Shown here: positions 37,999 through 47,866 of the stretch, in pieces | Position numbering within the stretch: the stretch's first letter is position 1 | Layout of the letters: each line of letters opens with the position of its first letter | DNA from: Saprospiraceae bacterium | GTDB lineage: Bacteria > Bacteroidota > Bacteroidia > Chitinophagales > Saprospiraceae | NCBI GenBank assembly: GCA_016714765.1 | Contig: JADKCF010000012.1 | Span: forward strand, 1 to 64,000 | Direction of reading: 5' to 3' | DNA: 64,000 nt | Notes under the pieces: generated by a model | What the model was told of the DNA's origin: nothing | The model's database searches: none | What the model saw: only the letters and a program-made list of their open reading frames with translations | Position numbers and translations under genes: made by a program

Positions 37999-40048
37999 TT
38001 ATTCTTTGGTTTTTATATTTTTTATCAACCTTTCTGGCTTGTCCAGTTCATTATAGAAATCTAAAATAAATTTTTTATTGTTATCAATAACATTAGGATT
38101 TAAATATGTGGCACTGTCACATTTATCCAGGATAGCTTGTTTCATTTCCTGAAAATACTTTACACCAAAGTGAAACTCCTCTGTAGAGATGACATATGGC
38201 ATAAAGTGTCTTTGTTTTACACTTTTGATAGGTAGACTTTCATGCGGGACTGCATAACTTTGTCCAACAAATCCAGAATAGTCATAATCATAAGGTAGAG
38301 CCACAACCTTCTCATTTTGAGGCAACTTAGCAATCATTACATTGTGCCTGTTTCCTATGGACCAGTCAGTGTTAGCAATCATATACTGAAAAAAGTACAT
38401 CAAAACGAAAGGTTTTCTTTCCAAAACAGTCGAGTTCAGTACTGCCTTGTTTTCTACTACTCTTGCATGCGTGCGCAATGCATATGCATCTTCATCTTCC
38501 ACCACGATGGACGTAAAGTTTTCAGTAATTTCATTTTTATCATTGACAATCTGAACATCCACTAGTTTTGCTCTCACAGAATTGGAATCAATCACCTGAT
38601 ATAAAGTGTATAGAAAATACTCCTGAAATAATTTTTCCTGATGCGAATCACCATTTCTGCAAGGGAATACCATTTTTAGTTTATCAGTAGATTTTAGTGC
38701 AAATGCAGCAAGATCCTTTTTTACAAAATTGAATTTGACAGGTGGGAAATGACATACTTGCTTGCGCATATTACCACGTGCCCTGACCATGGATTTTATA
38801 TTCAATAATGAAGAATCCCTGGAATTAAGAAGTTCAAAAGTTGACTCTTGTTCGACTTCTTTTAATTTATTTTTCAGGAGATTTTTAAAGGTGGTGGTTA
38901 TTTTTATTTTCGGATTTTTACCATCGTGGTTCATGTCATAAATTGTCCCAAACAAGCTCTTTTTATGTTTTTTTGGCGGTTTGTTCAACTCTGGCTTTTT
39001 ACCATTTGCTTTCCCCCTATAAAAATGATCATCGTTCCAGATAAGAACCTCTCCTGAATTGCCTGTAAACAAACCACAATCTATCAAAAATAATTTCCCA
39101 CCAAACCTTGGTGTTATTTGAGACATGATGGTGTGACCTACAATGATTGAATTTACGTTATAAAAATTTAGTATAGTATTGAGCGAGTCCTCATGAAACA
39201 TCAATGTATCAGCGTATCCACGATACCACAGTGGACCTTCATCCCCTAAGAGCAAATCCACCTTTGGATTATCTGCCAATGTCTTGGCATCGTTTTTCAT
39301 GATAGAATCCCTGAAAAGCCGGTTGGCATCTTGGGCAGAGATATTTGCATCCACCATTTTTTGTGAAATTCCACCATGCACTATCAGATTGTCATTGATG
39401 GTGATGATCACATTCTTACTTCTTAGCCAATTTCCCAATACACTGTTACTGGAAAAAAAATTATAATACTGCGTTTGCAGGACGCCGAAGTATAGGAGTA
39501 TTTGACATTCAGATACCGAAGGTCATTGTTCAATGTCATCAGTTCGTGATTTCCTAGCATGACATGAACCTTTCCTCCGGCGACGGCAGCCTGTTTTTCC
39601 AACTGGAACAAAAACCATAATATTTCCATCACTTTATCTCCTCTACTGAAATGATCTCCGCCACCACAAGATGGTGATTTCCAAAATTCCAGTTTCCGAC
39701 AGAATCAATGACATGATGCACTTTGAGCAGGGAAAGCATGGTATCAAACTGGCCATGTAGATCGCTGATGACAATAAATTTTTCAATGTTGTCATACTCC
39801 CATTCGTCATCCTCCATGATATCAAGTTTAGTTAAATCGATTTCAGGTAGGTTGACAATTTTAAATTTTCCGGCACTGGATTTAAAAACAAAGGTATCAC
39901 GAGGCTGTCCCATTTCAATCCACTTGATTTTAATAGAATCTCCTGCAATTTCTATATATGGTCCATCATTATAGTTTTTTTTGGCTTGAGCCATTAAACA
40001 TAGGTTCGAAAACAAAATGACTGATACTAAAAAAATACTTTTAAACAT
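37999..40048 (-). CDS. PPP-type metallophosphatase fused to a CotH-like domain, secreted (two frameshifts)
   Basis: About 684 residues after repair. Signal peptide 'MFKSIFLVSVILFSNLCLMA' (start 40048; ATG 40051 and 40072 are in frame). Residues about 95-330 form a PPP-family phosphatase: 'ISDLHGQFD', 'GDHFSRGDKV' (usual form GDxxDRG), 'VMLGNHELM' and 'VHGGIS'. The C-terminal 270 residues contain 'MVRARGNMRKQVCHFPPVKF', 'LKMVFPCRNGD' and 'NTDWSIGNRHNV', a pattern like CotH-type atypical kinases. Two frame breaks are each repaired by one base: a G beside 39658-39659 gives 'VVAGDHFSRGDKVMEI', and a ninth T in the run at 39453-39460 gives 'SSNSVLGNWLRSKN'. A periplasmic phosphatase and kinase-like domain in one chain is unusual. 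Substrate unknown. Confidence 0.7.
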
Positions 40049-40388
40049 CATATTTCCGATAATTGGCTGCATAATAAATCATATTCTAAAAATAATAAGT
40101 AAAAGTAAAATATTTATTTAACAAAAGATGACAAAACTACATTTTACACAACGAAATTTGGACAGGGAATTTTTCGTTTTATATTTTATTAGGCTTTTGG
40201 GTATAAATAAAGAATTGTAATAAAGGGTAAGCAAAAATGGAGTTGGATGATTCCTGTCTATATTCGGATTGGAAGCATTGTTTAAAGTTAATTGGCTAAG
40301 GTTGGAAAACCACAATGGTTGAAGTCAGCGACTTCGATTCCTTACAACTAGAATTTGTAACTTGTTCGCTCCTGATTTTAAAAAAATG
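40049..40388. other. AT-rich intergenic region, no gene seen
   Basis: About 340 bases between the divergent phosphatase fusion and the orphan sorting-domain gene. No open frame of interest, tRNA or strong hairpin was found. If the sorting domain downstream once belonged to a larger gene, none of its cargo coding is recognisable here in any plus-strand frame. Confidence 0.6.
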
Positions 40389-40396
40389 TATATTTG
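40389..40396 (+). promoter_or_regulatory. -7 promoter element (TATATTTG) upstream of the orphan sorting domain
   Basis: TATATTTG followed by C lies 21 bases before the ATG at 40418. It suggests the small gene and the overlapping lipoprotein gene are transcribed. No good -33 TTTG at 18-21 bases. Confidence 0.45.
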
Positions 40397-40417
40397 CTAT
40401 AAATTTAAATACCTATA

Positions 40418-40639
40418 ATGAAGACGATAGTCTGTCTTGATACTCCGATCGAAGAAAGCTATTTGATAAGTTTGAATGATGTACAAGGTAAATGTGTATT
40501 TAATTCAACGCTCGAAGTAAGCCAATTTGACAATAAAAAGTTTATACTCAATGTTACTCATCTAAAAGAAGGAGTATACTTTATTCAAATTAGAAGCAAA
40601 ACTATTTCTTTACCCACAAAAAAGTTTATTAAAATATGA
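40418..40639 (+). CDS. Isolated T9SS type A-like sorting domain (73 residues)
   Basis: The whole protein corresponds to the last part of a type A T9SS sorting domain: 'YLISLNDVQGKCVFNSTLEV' (the 'v.l.d..Gk.v......' strand pair), 'ILNVTHLKEGVYFIQIRSK' (the 'l.gl..GvYll.v....' signature) and a terminal strand with Lys ('TKKFIKI'). No signal peptide or cargo precedes it, so as written it cannot enter T9SS. It is either the remnant of a deleted or frameshifted secreted protein, or a start whose upstream part is hidden by errors. Its TGA overlaps the next ATG (ATGA at 40636-40639), a sign of translational coupling with the lipoprotein gene. Confidence 0.6.
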   Translation: MKTIVCLDTPIEESYLISLNDVQGKCVFNSTLEVSQFDNKKFILNVTHLKEGVYFIQIRSKTISLPTKKFIKI

Positions 40640-41235
40640 ATCCGAAATTTATCTTGTTTGGTTTGGTTCTTATGTTTTTAGGTGCATGTTCCACAAAAGA
40701 AATGGACTTCCCTGCACAGTATGTATTCGATAAGGCGGAACTAAACTCTCAGTCTATATTTGCGTATCAAAATGACGTAGCTAAAGCAGTAAATCCCACC
40801 ACAGGAAAATTTGTGGATCAAAACCGTCAAATCAGGGACAGTTTTGATACTATATTTGACCAATTAAACACTATGTTTCCCTTTGTATTGCAGTCTATCG
40901 AATTGGTAGATGAAAAGACAGTAAAAGTTATAAACAGTGCAGGTGATGTATTTATTCTGCCGTATGAAAAATTAGCAGATAATATCATCCAGATTGAAAA
41001 CTCCATTCAGCTAAAAATGGAAGAAAACACATTGGCCCAGTGTGTTGTGATGGGCATTGTCGGAGGTAAATCTAAAAGCGGGATGGCATTTAACTTGCCT
41101 GACTTCACTGCCTGCTTATTTACAGACTCCCATGTGGAGATAGCTAAAAAATATTATGACCAATATACGGCCACTGGTAGCAAAGTTGATACCATAGCTG
41201 TGTCTCCCATAGATATAAGGTATAAAAGAAAGTAA
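40636..41235 (+). CDS. Uncharacterised lipoprotein
   Basis: 199 residues with a lipoprotein signal 'MNPKFILFGLVLMFLGAC' (Cys18). The mature part is mixed alpha/beta with 'YVFDKAELNSQSIFAYQNDV', a middle segment 'VKVINSAGDVFILPYEK' and a C-terminal 'FTACLFTDSHVEIAKKYYD'. The 'yvF....l....' start resembles small Bacteroidota envelope lipoproteins of unknown function; I do not recognise the family. It overlaps the preceding sorting-domain fragment by 4 bases. A strong hairpin between it and the convergent TonB receptor gene ends transcription on the other strand. Confidence 0.7.
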   Translation: MNPKFILFGLVLMFLGACSTKEMDFPAQYVFDKAELNSQSIFAYQNDVAKAVNPTTGKFVDQNRQIRDSFDTIFDQLNTMFPFVLQSIELVDEKTVKVINSAGDVFILPYEKLADNIIQIENSIQLKMEENTLAQCVVMGIVGGKSKSGMAFNLPDFTACLFTDSHVEIAKKYYDQYTATGSKVDTIAVSPIDIRYKRK

Positions 41236-41291
41236 TGATTCTTCCTATTTATTTAGAAGAAAACTAAATCGCACCTCCACAATAAATATAA

Positions 41292-41328
41292 AAATGGTGG
41301 TTAGCACACTATTGGCTGACCACCATTT
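41292..41328 (-). terminator. Terminator between the lipoprotein and TonB receptor genes
   Basis: AAATGGTGGTTAG (41292-41304) pairs with CTGACCACCATTT (41316-41328), thirteen pairs with one G-U. On the minus strand the hairpin is followed by TTTTTATATTTATT, so it mainly serves the TonB receptor; on the plus strand there is no T-run. Confidence 0.8.
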
Positions 41329-41335
41329 CTGTCTA

Positions 41336-43528
41336 TCAAAAACTCACTCTCAAAGTGGTCCAGATATTACGGCCTGCTGCATTGATACCGCTTGCAAAGT
41401 ATCGGTACTGAGTGTCCAGGATGTTTTCTACCCCCAATTGCAGCTTTAAGACTTTACTGACGTTGTATCCGGCTCTGATATTGAAGGTCATCCATGCCGG
41501 CATACCTGTAAGAGGTGCATATTGTGCATTGTCTTCGCCGCTCAGGCTGTAATCCTTTATATCTTTTTTGCCATTATACAAAACAAAAAAACTGCCATCC
41601 AGTCGGGCATCACTATACTGCATTCCGATTTTACCGAACAAAGGTGCTACATGGTCTAGTGGTGAGACTTGGTCTCCGTTTTTGTTTCTTCCATAGGTGT
41701 ACGATAAAGAACCAAATACCGACATATGATGGCTCAATTTTTTTCTGATGTTAGAATTAAAGCCATAAATATACCCTCTTGCCTGATTGACTGAAGTATA
41801 AACAGCACTTAAAGAATCATTGTACAAAATTTGTGGCTGTCCATTAAAAGTACCCGGTGCCAGGCTTATAAAATTGCTTAAATGCGTATAATATATTACA
41901 TTCTCCACACTCCAGGATTTGTCGAAGTAACCGATATTTATCTCATTGGATACTGTAGATTCAGGTTTGAGATTGGGGTTGGGCACTATTACTATGCCGG
42001 GAGTGGAGTCAAATACTTTGGATAAGTCATCGATATTGGGTGTTCTGAAACCCAAAGCGCATAAATATGACAGTCTGACACCTTTGGTCATCTGATAAAT
42101 GAGCCCGGCATTGGCAGAATATATAAAATTATTTTGACCGACTTGATCAAAAGGGAATGGGAAGAAAGACTTATCTTTAAAATTACTGCTCAAAGCATTG
42201 TATCCCAAACGCACTCCATCGTTCAATGTAAAGGATTCATTGATTTTCATTGTATGTGACGCGTATGCTGATGTTGTCCATTGCTGGTTGCCGCCATCCG
42301 GATATCGGGTGTTTAGCGGACTTATCACACCATTTGTGATGTTTTCTTTACTTGCAGTAGATTGTACCCCATTCCAGTATGAATCGACTCCCAGTCTCAG
42401 GTCATGCCTTTCATGCTTGTGTACTCCTGATATCTGCAAGCCCACCACTGTGACATCTTCTATTCTGTGATTTAAAGCCGCTGATCCAAAGTTTCTGTTG
42501 TGGCGACTCTCCCGCACACTTTGGTAATTGGCATTGATGTCTATGTTTTTAAAAAATCCATCCATGGTATAACCCATATTGTAAATAGCCAAAAATCTTT
42601 TTTGAGGACCATAATACCATTCTGCAGAATTCAATCCACTGCCTTTCGGGTCTGTCAGCCGGTCATACCGAGGCACATTTGTCGAATTTGAATACTGGAT
42701 ATTGATGCTATGCTCCACCGATTCAGATGGTTTGTAGATGACTTTTTGGATGAGATCTATCTGATCGTAACCACTGAATTTCTGGACCAACTTATTATCA
42801 TTCGGAACCAATACATCAACGCCATTTACGCGGTCAGCATAAAATAGTCGCTCACCAAAGTAGCCCTTATCATAAAACGGATTGGGGGAACCTCCCATTT
42901 TTAAATCTCCAAATCTTGATAGTGTGATTCCCGAAAATAAACCTATTTTTTTCCAGCCCACATTTAGTGTCCCATTTATATTACCTCCGGAATGAACAGA
43001 ATGGTAACTGGAAGACACCGAACCAAAAATATTGGTCTTAAGCCCCTCCCAACTTAGCATTGGATTCCGGGTCTTAAAATGAATCACACCTCCCAATGCA
43101 TCGCTTCCATAAATAGTTGACCCCGATCCATTCAGGATTTCTACTCTTTCCAGTACACTCGGATCCAGGGTTATAGAATTTTGCAAATGTCCTGCACGAT
43201 AAATGATGTTATTGAGTCTTACACCATCCACTACGAGCAAAACCCTGCTGGCTTCAAATCCGCGCAGGACAGGACTTCCACCACCCTGCTGGCTCTTTTG
43301 GACAAATACATCACCGGTAGATACCAGCAAATCTGCTATATTCATAGGTGATTGCTGTAAAATATACTCTTTTTTTATCAAGCTGATCTGCTGTGCTACA
43401 TCTGACCTGCGCTCCGGCACCCTATTAGCTGAGATAACGATTTCGTCCAGTTTTGTTGTGTCTGATGTCACTTCCTGAGCAATCGAAGTATTACACATAA
43501 ACAATACTACAATATATAAGTGTCTCAT
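41336..43528 (-). CDS. TonB-dependent outer-membrane receptor (heme/hemoglobin-type)
   Basis: 730 residues. Signal peptide ends at 'SIAQ'; a TonB box-like 'LDEIVISANR' follows, then the plug domain ('NIADLLVSTGDVFVQKSQQG', 'GGSPVLRGFEASRVLLVVDG', 'ERVEILNGSGSTIYGSDALG') and a 22-strand barrel ending 'GRNIWTTLRVSF' with the aromatic C-terminus. The overall pattern fits the hemoglobin/transferrin/lactoferrin receptor group, so heme or iron uptake is the best guess. There is no carboxypeptidase-like N-domain, so it is not a SusC type. No Fur-like site was identified. The small upstream gene (43693-44190) is on the same strand. Confidence 0.88.
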   Translation of the reverse strand: MRHLYIVVLFMCNTSIAQEVTSDTTKLDEIVISANRVPERRSDVAQQISLIKKEYILQQSPMNIADLLVSTGDVFVQKSQQGGGSPVLRGFEASRVLLVVDGVRLNNIIYRAGHLQNSITLDPSVLERVEILNGSGSTIYGSDALGGVIHFKTRNPMLSWEGLKTNIFGSVSSSYHSVHSGGNINGTLNVGWKKIGLFSGITLSRFGDLKMGGSPNPFYDKGYFGERLFYADRVNGVDVLVPNDNKLVQKFSGYDQIDLIQKVIYKPSESVEHSINIQYSNSTNVPRYDRLTDPKGSGLNSAEWYYGPQKRFLAIYNMGYTMDGFFKNIDINANYQSVRESRHNRNFGSAALNHRIEDVTVVGLQISGVHKHERHDLRLGVDSYWNGVQSTASKENITNGVISPLNTRYPDGGNQQWTTSAYASHTMKINESFTLNDGVRLGYNALSSNFKDKSFFPFPFDQVGQNNFIYSANAGLIYQMTKGVRLSYLCALGFRTPNIDDLSKVFDSTPGIVIVPNPNLKPESTVSNEINIGYFDKSWSVENVIYYTHLSNFISLAPGTFNGQPQILYNDSLSAVYTSVNQARGYIYGFNSNIRKKLSHHMSVFGSLSYTYGRNKNGDQVSPLDHVAPLFGKIGMQYSDARLDGSFFVLYNGKKDIKDYSLSGEDNAQYAPLTGMPAWMTFNIRAGYNVSKVLKLQLGVENILDTQYRYFASGINAAGRNIWTTLRVSF

Positions 43529-43692
43529 TATATGTATTTTGATATTAATGATTGAATTACCTTGTATATCACATCTTATCCGGTATTTAGATTCCGAAAA
43601 AAGAAATGTTATAACTTAGAAAGAATCTGCCTGCAGCACATCTGATATAAAAACCAGAAATAATAACTGCGAAGACTGTCAACAAAAAAATA

Positions 43693-44190
43693 TCAAAAAA
43701 TGGGAGGTCTTAAGTCATCTGCTACATACGAGCTGCCTTCTAGCTCCTGTAAGTTGAAAGTGCTTTTCAAAACGGGTTTAAAAAATAAAAAGAAGTTTAA
43801 TACGTTGGGTTCATATGGAGTAAATGGGGATAATAGAAGAGGGAAAAGTTTTAATATTTTTTTCACGAAATCCATATTGATGCCAGATTTCAAGTTTTTG
43901 ATGATATCCGATTCTTCATCATCCCACATTCCGGTTATTTTGACACCTTCAGCGATTTTTTCTACCTTAGATATGTCAAAGTATCTGTTTTGCACAATGA
44001 TTTCGGCCTTATCTACCCTGCTGCTTTCATATTCAGTCCACGACAAAACCAATGTTTGAAGATTAGTCTGGTGGAGCTTTGTCTCAATCTGCCAATGAAT
44101 TACAAGTCGCTGTATCTGATACATCAGTATGATTATTGTATTTTCAAACAAAATACACATGGCAAGTACGACGATCAGATTGCGATTCAA
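43693..44190 (-). CDS. Uncharacterised single-TM protein
   Basis: 165 residues. A hydrophobic N-terminal segment ('LIVVLAMCILFENTIIILMY') acts as signal anchor or uncleaved signal, followed by a charged part with 'SWTEYESSRVDKAEIIVQNR', 'VEKIAEGVKITGMWDDEESD' and a hydrophobic patch 'KILKLFPLLLSPFTPYEP'. No family is recognised. It lies 164 bases upstream of the TonB receptor gene in the same direction and 49 bases downstream of the SPFH gene, so it could belong to either unit. The 'DDEESDIIKNLKSG' part could be a small periplasmic domain. Confidence that it is a real gene is moderate. Confidence 0.5.
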   Translation of the reverse strand: MNRNLIVVLAMCILFENTIIILMYQIQRLVIHWQIETKLHQTNLQTLVLSWTEYESSRVDKAEIIVQNRYFDISKVEKIAEGVKITGMWDDEESDIIKNLKSGINMDFVKKILKLFPLLLSPFTPYEPNVLNFFLFFKPVLKSTFNLQELEGSSYVADDLRPPIF

Positions 44191-44239
44191 TTTTAGCTTA
44201 TTTTGTACGATTGAAAGTGCTCATAGACATATAGCCGAA

Positions 44240-45214
44240 TCATTCTGATTCAGGATGTTTTCCGAATTCATCTTTTGTGTGCGGTTTAGAAATACGCCTG
44301 GTACTATCGGCCTGTTTCATTGATTCACCCACCACATTGCTGGCAGTGAAGCTGGCTACCATATTATTGAGCATATCGCTTCCTGCTTGTGGCGAATTGG
44401 GCAATAATATAAGATTTGAATTTGTATCCGCTCCAATGGCCTGTAAGGTATCATAATGTTGTGTGACCACGATCAAGGCAGAAGCTTCCTGAGAGTTGAT
44501 ACCCACTTTATTGAGAATATCTACACTTTCTACCAATCCTCTTGCTATTTCGCGTCGCTGATCAGCAATACCCTGTCCCTGCAACCTTTTGCTTTCCGCT
44601 TCAGCTTTGGCTTTCGCCACTATACGTATCCTGCCCGCCTCCGCTTCATATTCTGCGGCAGTTTTTTCGCGATCGGCTGCATTGATTCTGTTCATGGCAT
44701 TTTTGACCTGAATATCAGGGTCTATATCTGTAATCAGTGTATTGATAATATCATAACCATAGGTGGTCATTGCTTCATTGAGTTCGCGTTTTACGGCTAT
44801 TGCCACATCATCCTTTCGCTCAAAGACATCATCCAGTTTAAGTTTTGGTACTTCAGCACGTACGACATCAAATACATAAGATGTGATCTGATCGTGAGGA
44901 AATTCGAGTTTGTAAAATGCTTCATATACTTTCTCCTGGATCACCTTAAACTGCACGGAGACCTTAAGTTTGACAAAAACATTATCTTTTGTCTTTGTTT
45001 CTATAATGACGTCCAACTGTTGTATCCTGAGGTTAATCTTACCTGCAATCCTGTCAATGACAGGAATTTTTAGATGCAAACCTGATTGTCTGATACTATG
45101 AAACTTACCGAAACGCTCCAATATCACTGCTGATTGTTGTTTTACTGTAAAAAGTGCACTCAAAAGTAAAAAAAGTGCAATGATGCCAACTATAATTAAA
45201 CCGGGACTTACCAT
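44240..45214 (-). CDS. SPFH/Band 7 (stomatin-like) membrane protein
   Basis: 324 residues. N-terminal TM 'IIVGIIALFLLLSALFTV', then the SPFH domain: 'QQSAVILERFGKFHSIRQSG', 'LHLKIPVIDRIAGKINLRIQ', 'VSVQFKVIQEKVYEAFYKLE'. A long Ala/Glu/Arg coiled coil ('REKTAAEYEAEAGRIRIVAK', 'KAEAESKRLQGQGIADQRRE') is followed by 'IVVTQHYDTLQAIG'. This is the paraslipin/stomatin subtype, which forms membrane cage-like oligomers, often with an NfeD partner; none is adjacent. Residues after 300 are a charged tail. It organises membrane microdomains or protease access. Confidence 0.92.
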   Translation of the reverse strand: MVSPGLIIVGIIALFLLLSALFTVKQQSAVILERFGKFHSIRQSGLHLKIPVIDRIAGKINLRIQQLDVIIETKTKDNVFVKLKVSVQFKVIQEKVYEAFYKLEFPHDQITSYVFDVVRAEVPKLKLDDVFERKDDVAIAVKRELNEAMTTYGYDIINTLITDIDPDIQVKNAMNRINAADREKTAAEYEAEAGRIRIVAKAKAEAESKRLQGQGIADQRREIARGLVESVDILNKVGINSQEASALIVVTQHYDTLQAIGADTNSNLILLPNSPQAGSDMLNNMVASFTASNVVGESMKQADSTRRISKPHTKDEFGKHPESE

Positions 45215-45375
45215 AAGGAATTCATTTTTTTTAAGTTATCTAAATAAAAAACCAAGATGCAATATACTTCTTTTTTTTCGAAAATGCATTAATTTTATAC
45301 CTTATATTTGTGAGATGAACCACTTTTGGGGGCCGTTCACACTTTACTTCATTGCAGAAAGTCCTATCTCATACA

Positions 45376-46170
45376 TCAAACAGACACATCCGCTTTGATA
45401 TGTGGATCAGGATGATAATTCAAAAGCTCAAAATCTTCAAATGTAAAGTCGAAAATACTCTGTACCTCCGGATTGATCAGCATCTGAGGAAGTGGTTTAG
45501 GGGTACGGGTAAGTTGCAATCGTGCCTGCTCTATGTGGTTGTTATACAAGTGAACATCACCGAATGTATGCACAAACTCACCATATTGCAAACCACAAAC
45601 CTGAGCGATCATCATAGTCAGGAGAGCATATGAAGCAATATTAAAGGGTACTCCTAAAAAAGTATCTGCAGATCGCTGATACAACTGGCATGACAGCTTG
45701 CCATCTGCCACATAAAACTGAAAAAGACAATGGCATGGTGTTAACGCCATTTGATCCAGTTCGCCTACATTCCAGGCATTGACTACCATACGTCTGGAAT
45801 CAGGGTTGGTTTTTAGTGTGTGTATCAGCTGAGTTATCTGATCTACGGTGCTGCCATCCGGCTTAGTCCAGCTACGCCATTGTTTACCGTATACAGGTCC
45901 CAGGTCACCATTGCTGTCAGCCCATTCATTCCATATCCTGACGCCATTGTCGGTAAGGTATTTGATATTGGTATCTCCTTGCAGGAACCAGAGCAGTTCA
46001 TATATGATAGATTTGAGGTGCAGTTTTTTAGTGGTAAGCATAGGAAATCCTTCATTCAGGTCAAATCTCATCTGATAACCAAAAACGCTTATCGTCCCAG
46101 TACCTGTTCTGTCTGTCTTTTGTGTGCCATTATCCAGTATGAATGTCAGTAAATCATGGTATTGCCTCAT
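45376..46170 (-). CDS. thyA: Thymidylate synthase
   Basis: 264 residues from ATG 46170, exactly the usual ThyA length; an in-frame ATG at 46209 would add 13 residues. Signature features are 'RTGTGTISVFGYQMRFDL', 'FPMLTTKKLHLKSIIYELLW', 'PVYGKQWRSW', 'MALTPCHCLFQFYV' with the catalytic Cys in the PCHC motif, 'QRSADTFLGVPFNIASYALL' and 'GDVHLYNNHIEQARLQLTR'. It methylates dUMP to dTMP with methylenetetrahydrofolate. A dihydrofolate reductase gene is not in the window although it often follows thyA. Confidence 0.97.
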   Translation of the reverse strand: MRQYHDLLTFILDNGTQKTDRTGTGTISVFGYQMRFDLNEGFPMLTTKKLHLKSIIYELLWFLQGDTNIKYLTDNGVRIWNEWADSNGDLGPVYGKQWRSWTKPDGSTVDQITQLIHTLKTNPDSRRMVVNAWNVGELDQMALTPCHCLFQFYVADGKLSCQLYQRSADTFLGVPFNIASYALLTMMIAQVCGLQYGEFVHTFGDVHLYNNHIEQARLQLTRTPKPLPQMLINPEVQSIFDFTFEDFELLNYHPDPHIKADVSV

Positions 46171-46227
46171 ATTGATTGTGTTTGCTGATAGAATAATCCA
46201 AACGGACAAATCATCTCAATGTTCATA

Positions 46228-46235
46228 CAAAGATA
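46228..46235 (-). promoter_or_regulatory. -7 promoter element (TATCTTTG) for thyA
   Basis: On the minus strand TATCTTTG lies about 57 bases before the ATG at 46170. No clear -33 TTTG. Confidence 0.4.
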
Positions 46236-46366
46236 CCAAATGCCGCAAATGCTCCAACTAATTTTCCAAATGAAATTGTAAATACATTATACTATCAACT
46301 TTCATGAGGTAATGTAAATCATATAAACTTAACACAAAAATCATATAGTCTTACTTTCTATATTCG

Positions 46367-46374
46367 TAGTTTTG
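46367..46374 (+). promoter_or_regulatory. -7 promoter element (TAGTTTTG) upstream of the pyruvate kinase gene
   Basis: TAGTTTTG lies 17 bases before the ATG at 46392, implying a very short leader. No -33 match. Confidence 0.4.
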
Positions 46375-46391
46375 TATATAATTATCTGTGC

Positions 46392-47866
46392 ATGAAAGTA
46401 GACATATTAAAAAAAATGGACGAAGGGCTGGCAAGTATCGAAAAAAAGATGGTGGCTGAGCCGGAAAGACGAAAAGAAATTTTGAATACTTTACATCCAA
46501 AACAGTTGGTTGCAGCAACCAATTTGTTGCATTACCTGACATTGCGCAATGAAGATATCCGATTGTTGCAGAATAGCCTCCATGAGATGGGACTGTCATC
46601 ATTGGCGAGTTCGGAAAATCACATACTCAGGCAGCTGCAGGCTATCAGACAAAGATTAGGAAAAGTTTATAATAAAAAGGAAATCAGCCCTTGTACGTAT
46701 GAATGGAGCAGAGCCTCTATCCTGGATAAAAGCCAGATGCTGTTCGGCAAAAAAGCAATTGAAGACTTGCCACACCTCATGGTCACATTCGACTCATCTT
46801 TTGCTGATAATTATGCTTTGATCAAGAATCTTTTGCAAAATGGCATGAACGTCGCCCGCATCAATTGTGCCCATGACAATGAAGCCACCTGGGCACGAAT
46901 GATACACAAACTTAAAAAAGCTTGTCAGGAAACCGGTTGTACATGCAAAGTGTACATGGACCTGGCAGGTCCCAAAATACGCACCAACATACTCAATAAA
47001 GGCAAAAAAAAGGAAGAGGTAAAAATTACTGAAGGCCAAATGGTCTGGCTTTCAGAAGATGCCGAGGATTTAGTAAAAAAGATGTGGTCATCAGTACCAA
47101 CGAGCAGGGTATCATCTCCAAATTAAACAAAGGAGAGAGGGTATATATAGATGATGGTTTGATTAAAGGGGTTGTGGAAAAAATAAAAAAGAATTGTGTC
47201 GGTATGCGCATTGTCCGGATTGCAACAAGCAAAAAACAGATAAAAGCCGAAAAAGGAATTAATTTCCCAGATTCCGAACTGGATGTGCTTCCACTCACAG
47301 AATTCGATATTGCATCCTTACCTTTTGTATGTGACCATGCTGATTTGATAGGATATTCCTTTCTAAGAAAACCAGAAGATGTTTCATTGCTCAGAAATAT
47401 CATGCATGAAACGTGTGAAAAAATTCCCGGGCTCATCTTAAAAATAGAAACACCGGAAGCTGTCAAATATTTACCACAGATATTGCTGGAAGGCATGAAA
47501 GATGAAGTTTTTGGTATCATGATCGCCAGAGGAGACCTGGCCGTCGAAATCGGCTTTGAGCGTATGGGCGAAATCCAGGAGGAAATACTCTGGATTTGTG
47601 AATCTGCGCATGTACCAGTCGTGTGGGCTACACAAGTCCTAGAAAATCTCAACAAATCAGGAATTGCAACCAGATCTGAAATCACTGATGCCGGTCATGC
47701 AGGTCAGGCAGAGTGTATCATGATCAATAAAGGGCTGCATACCATAGAAGTGATAGAATCACTGAGGAATATTCTGAAACGCACAGCGGAACATCGCAAT
47801 AAAAAACGATTTACATTCAGGCAGCTCAATATTGCAAGCAGATTTATTGGTGGAGATGAGGTCTGA
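46392..47866 (+). CDS. Noncanonical pyruvate kinase with N-terminal helical extension (one frameshift)
   Basis: About 492 residues after repair. The first 125 residues are a helical extension ('LHPKQLVAATNLLHYLTLRN', 'LHEMGLSSLASSENHILRQL') not found in classical enzymes. The barrel follows: 'NGMNVARINCAHDNEATWAR', 'KVYMDLAGPKIRT', a B-domain-like insert, 'LILKIETPEAVKYLPQILL', 'GIMIARGDLAVEIGFERMGE', 'VWATQVLENLNKSG' and 'RSEITDAGHAGQAECIMINK'. The regulatory C-terminal domain is missing. A family of such PK-like proteins exists in bacteria and plants. The frame breaks at the A6 run 47075-47080; a seventh A gives 'VKKDVVISTNEQGIIS'. Likely role: phosphoenolpyruvate plus ADP to pyruvate plus ATP, but activity of this subtype is less established. 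Confidence 0.8.

Noticed and set aside
37407..40048. A complete Pycsar antiphage operon
   Set aside because: No nucleotide cyclase is present, and the phosphatase fusion is on the opposite strand.
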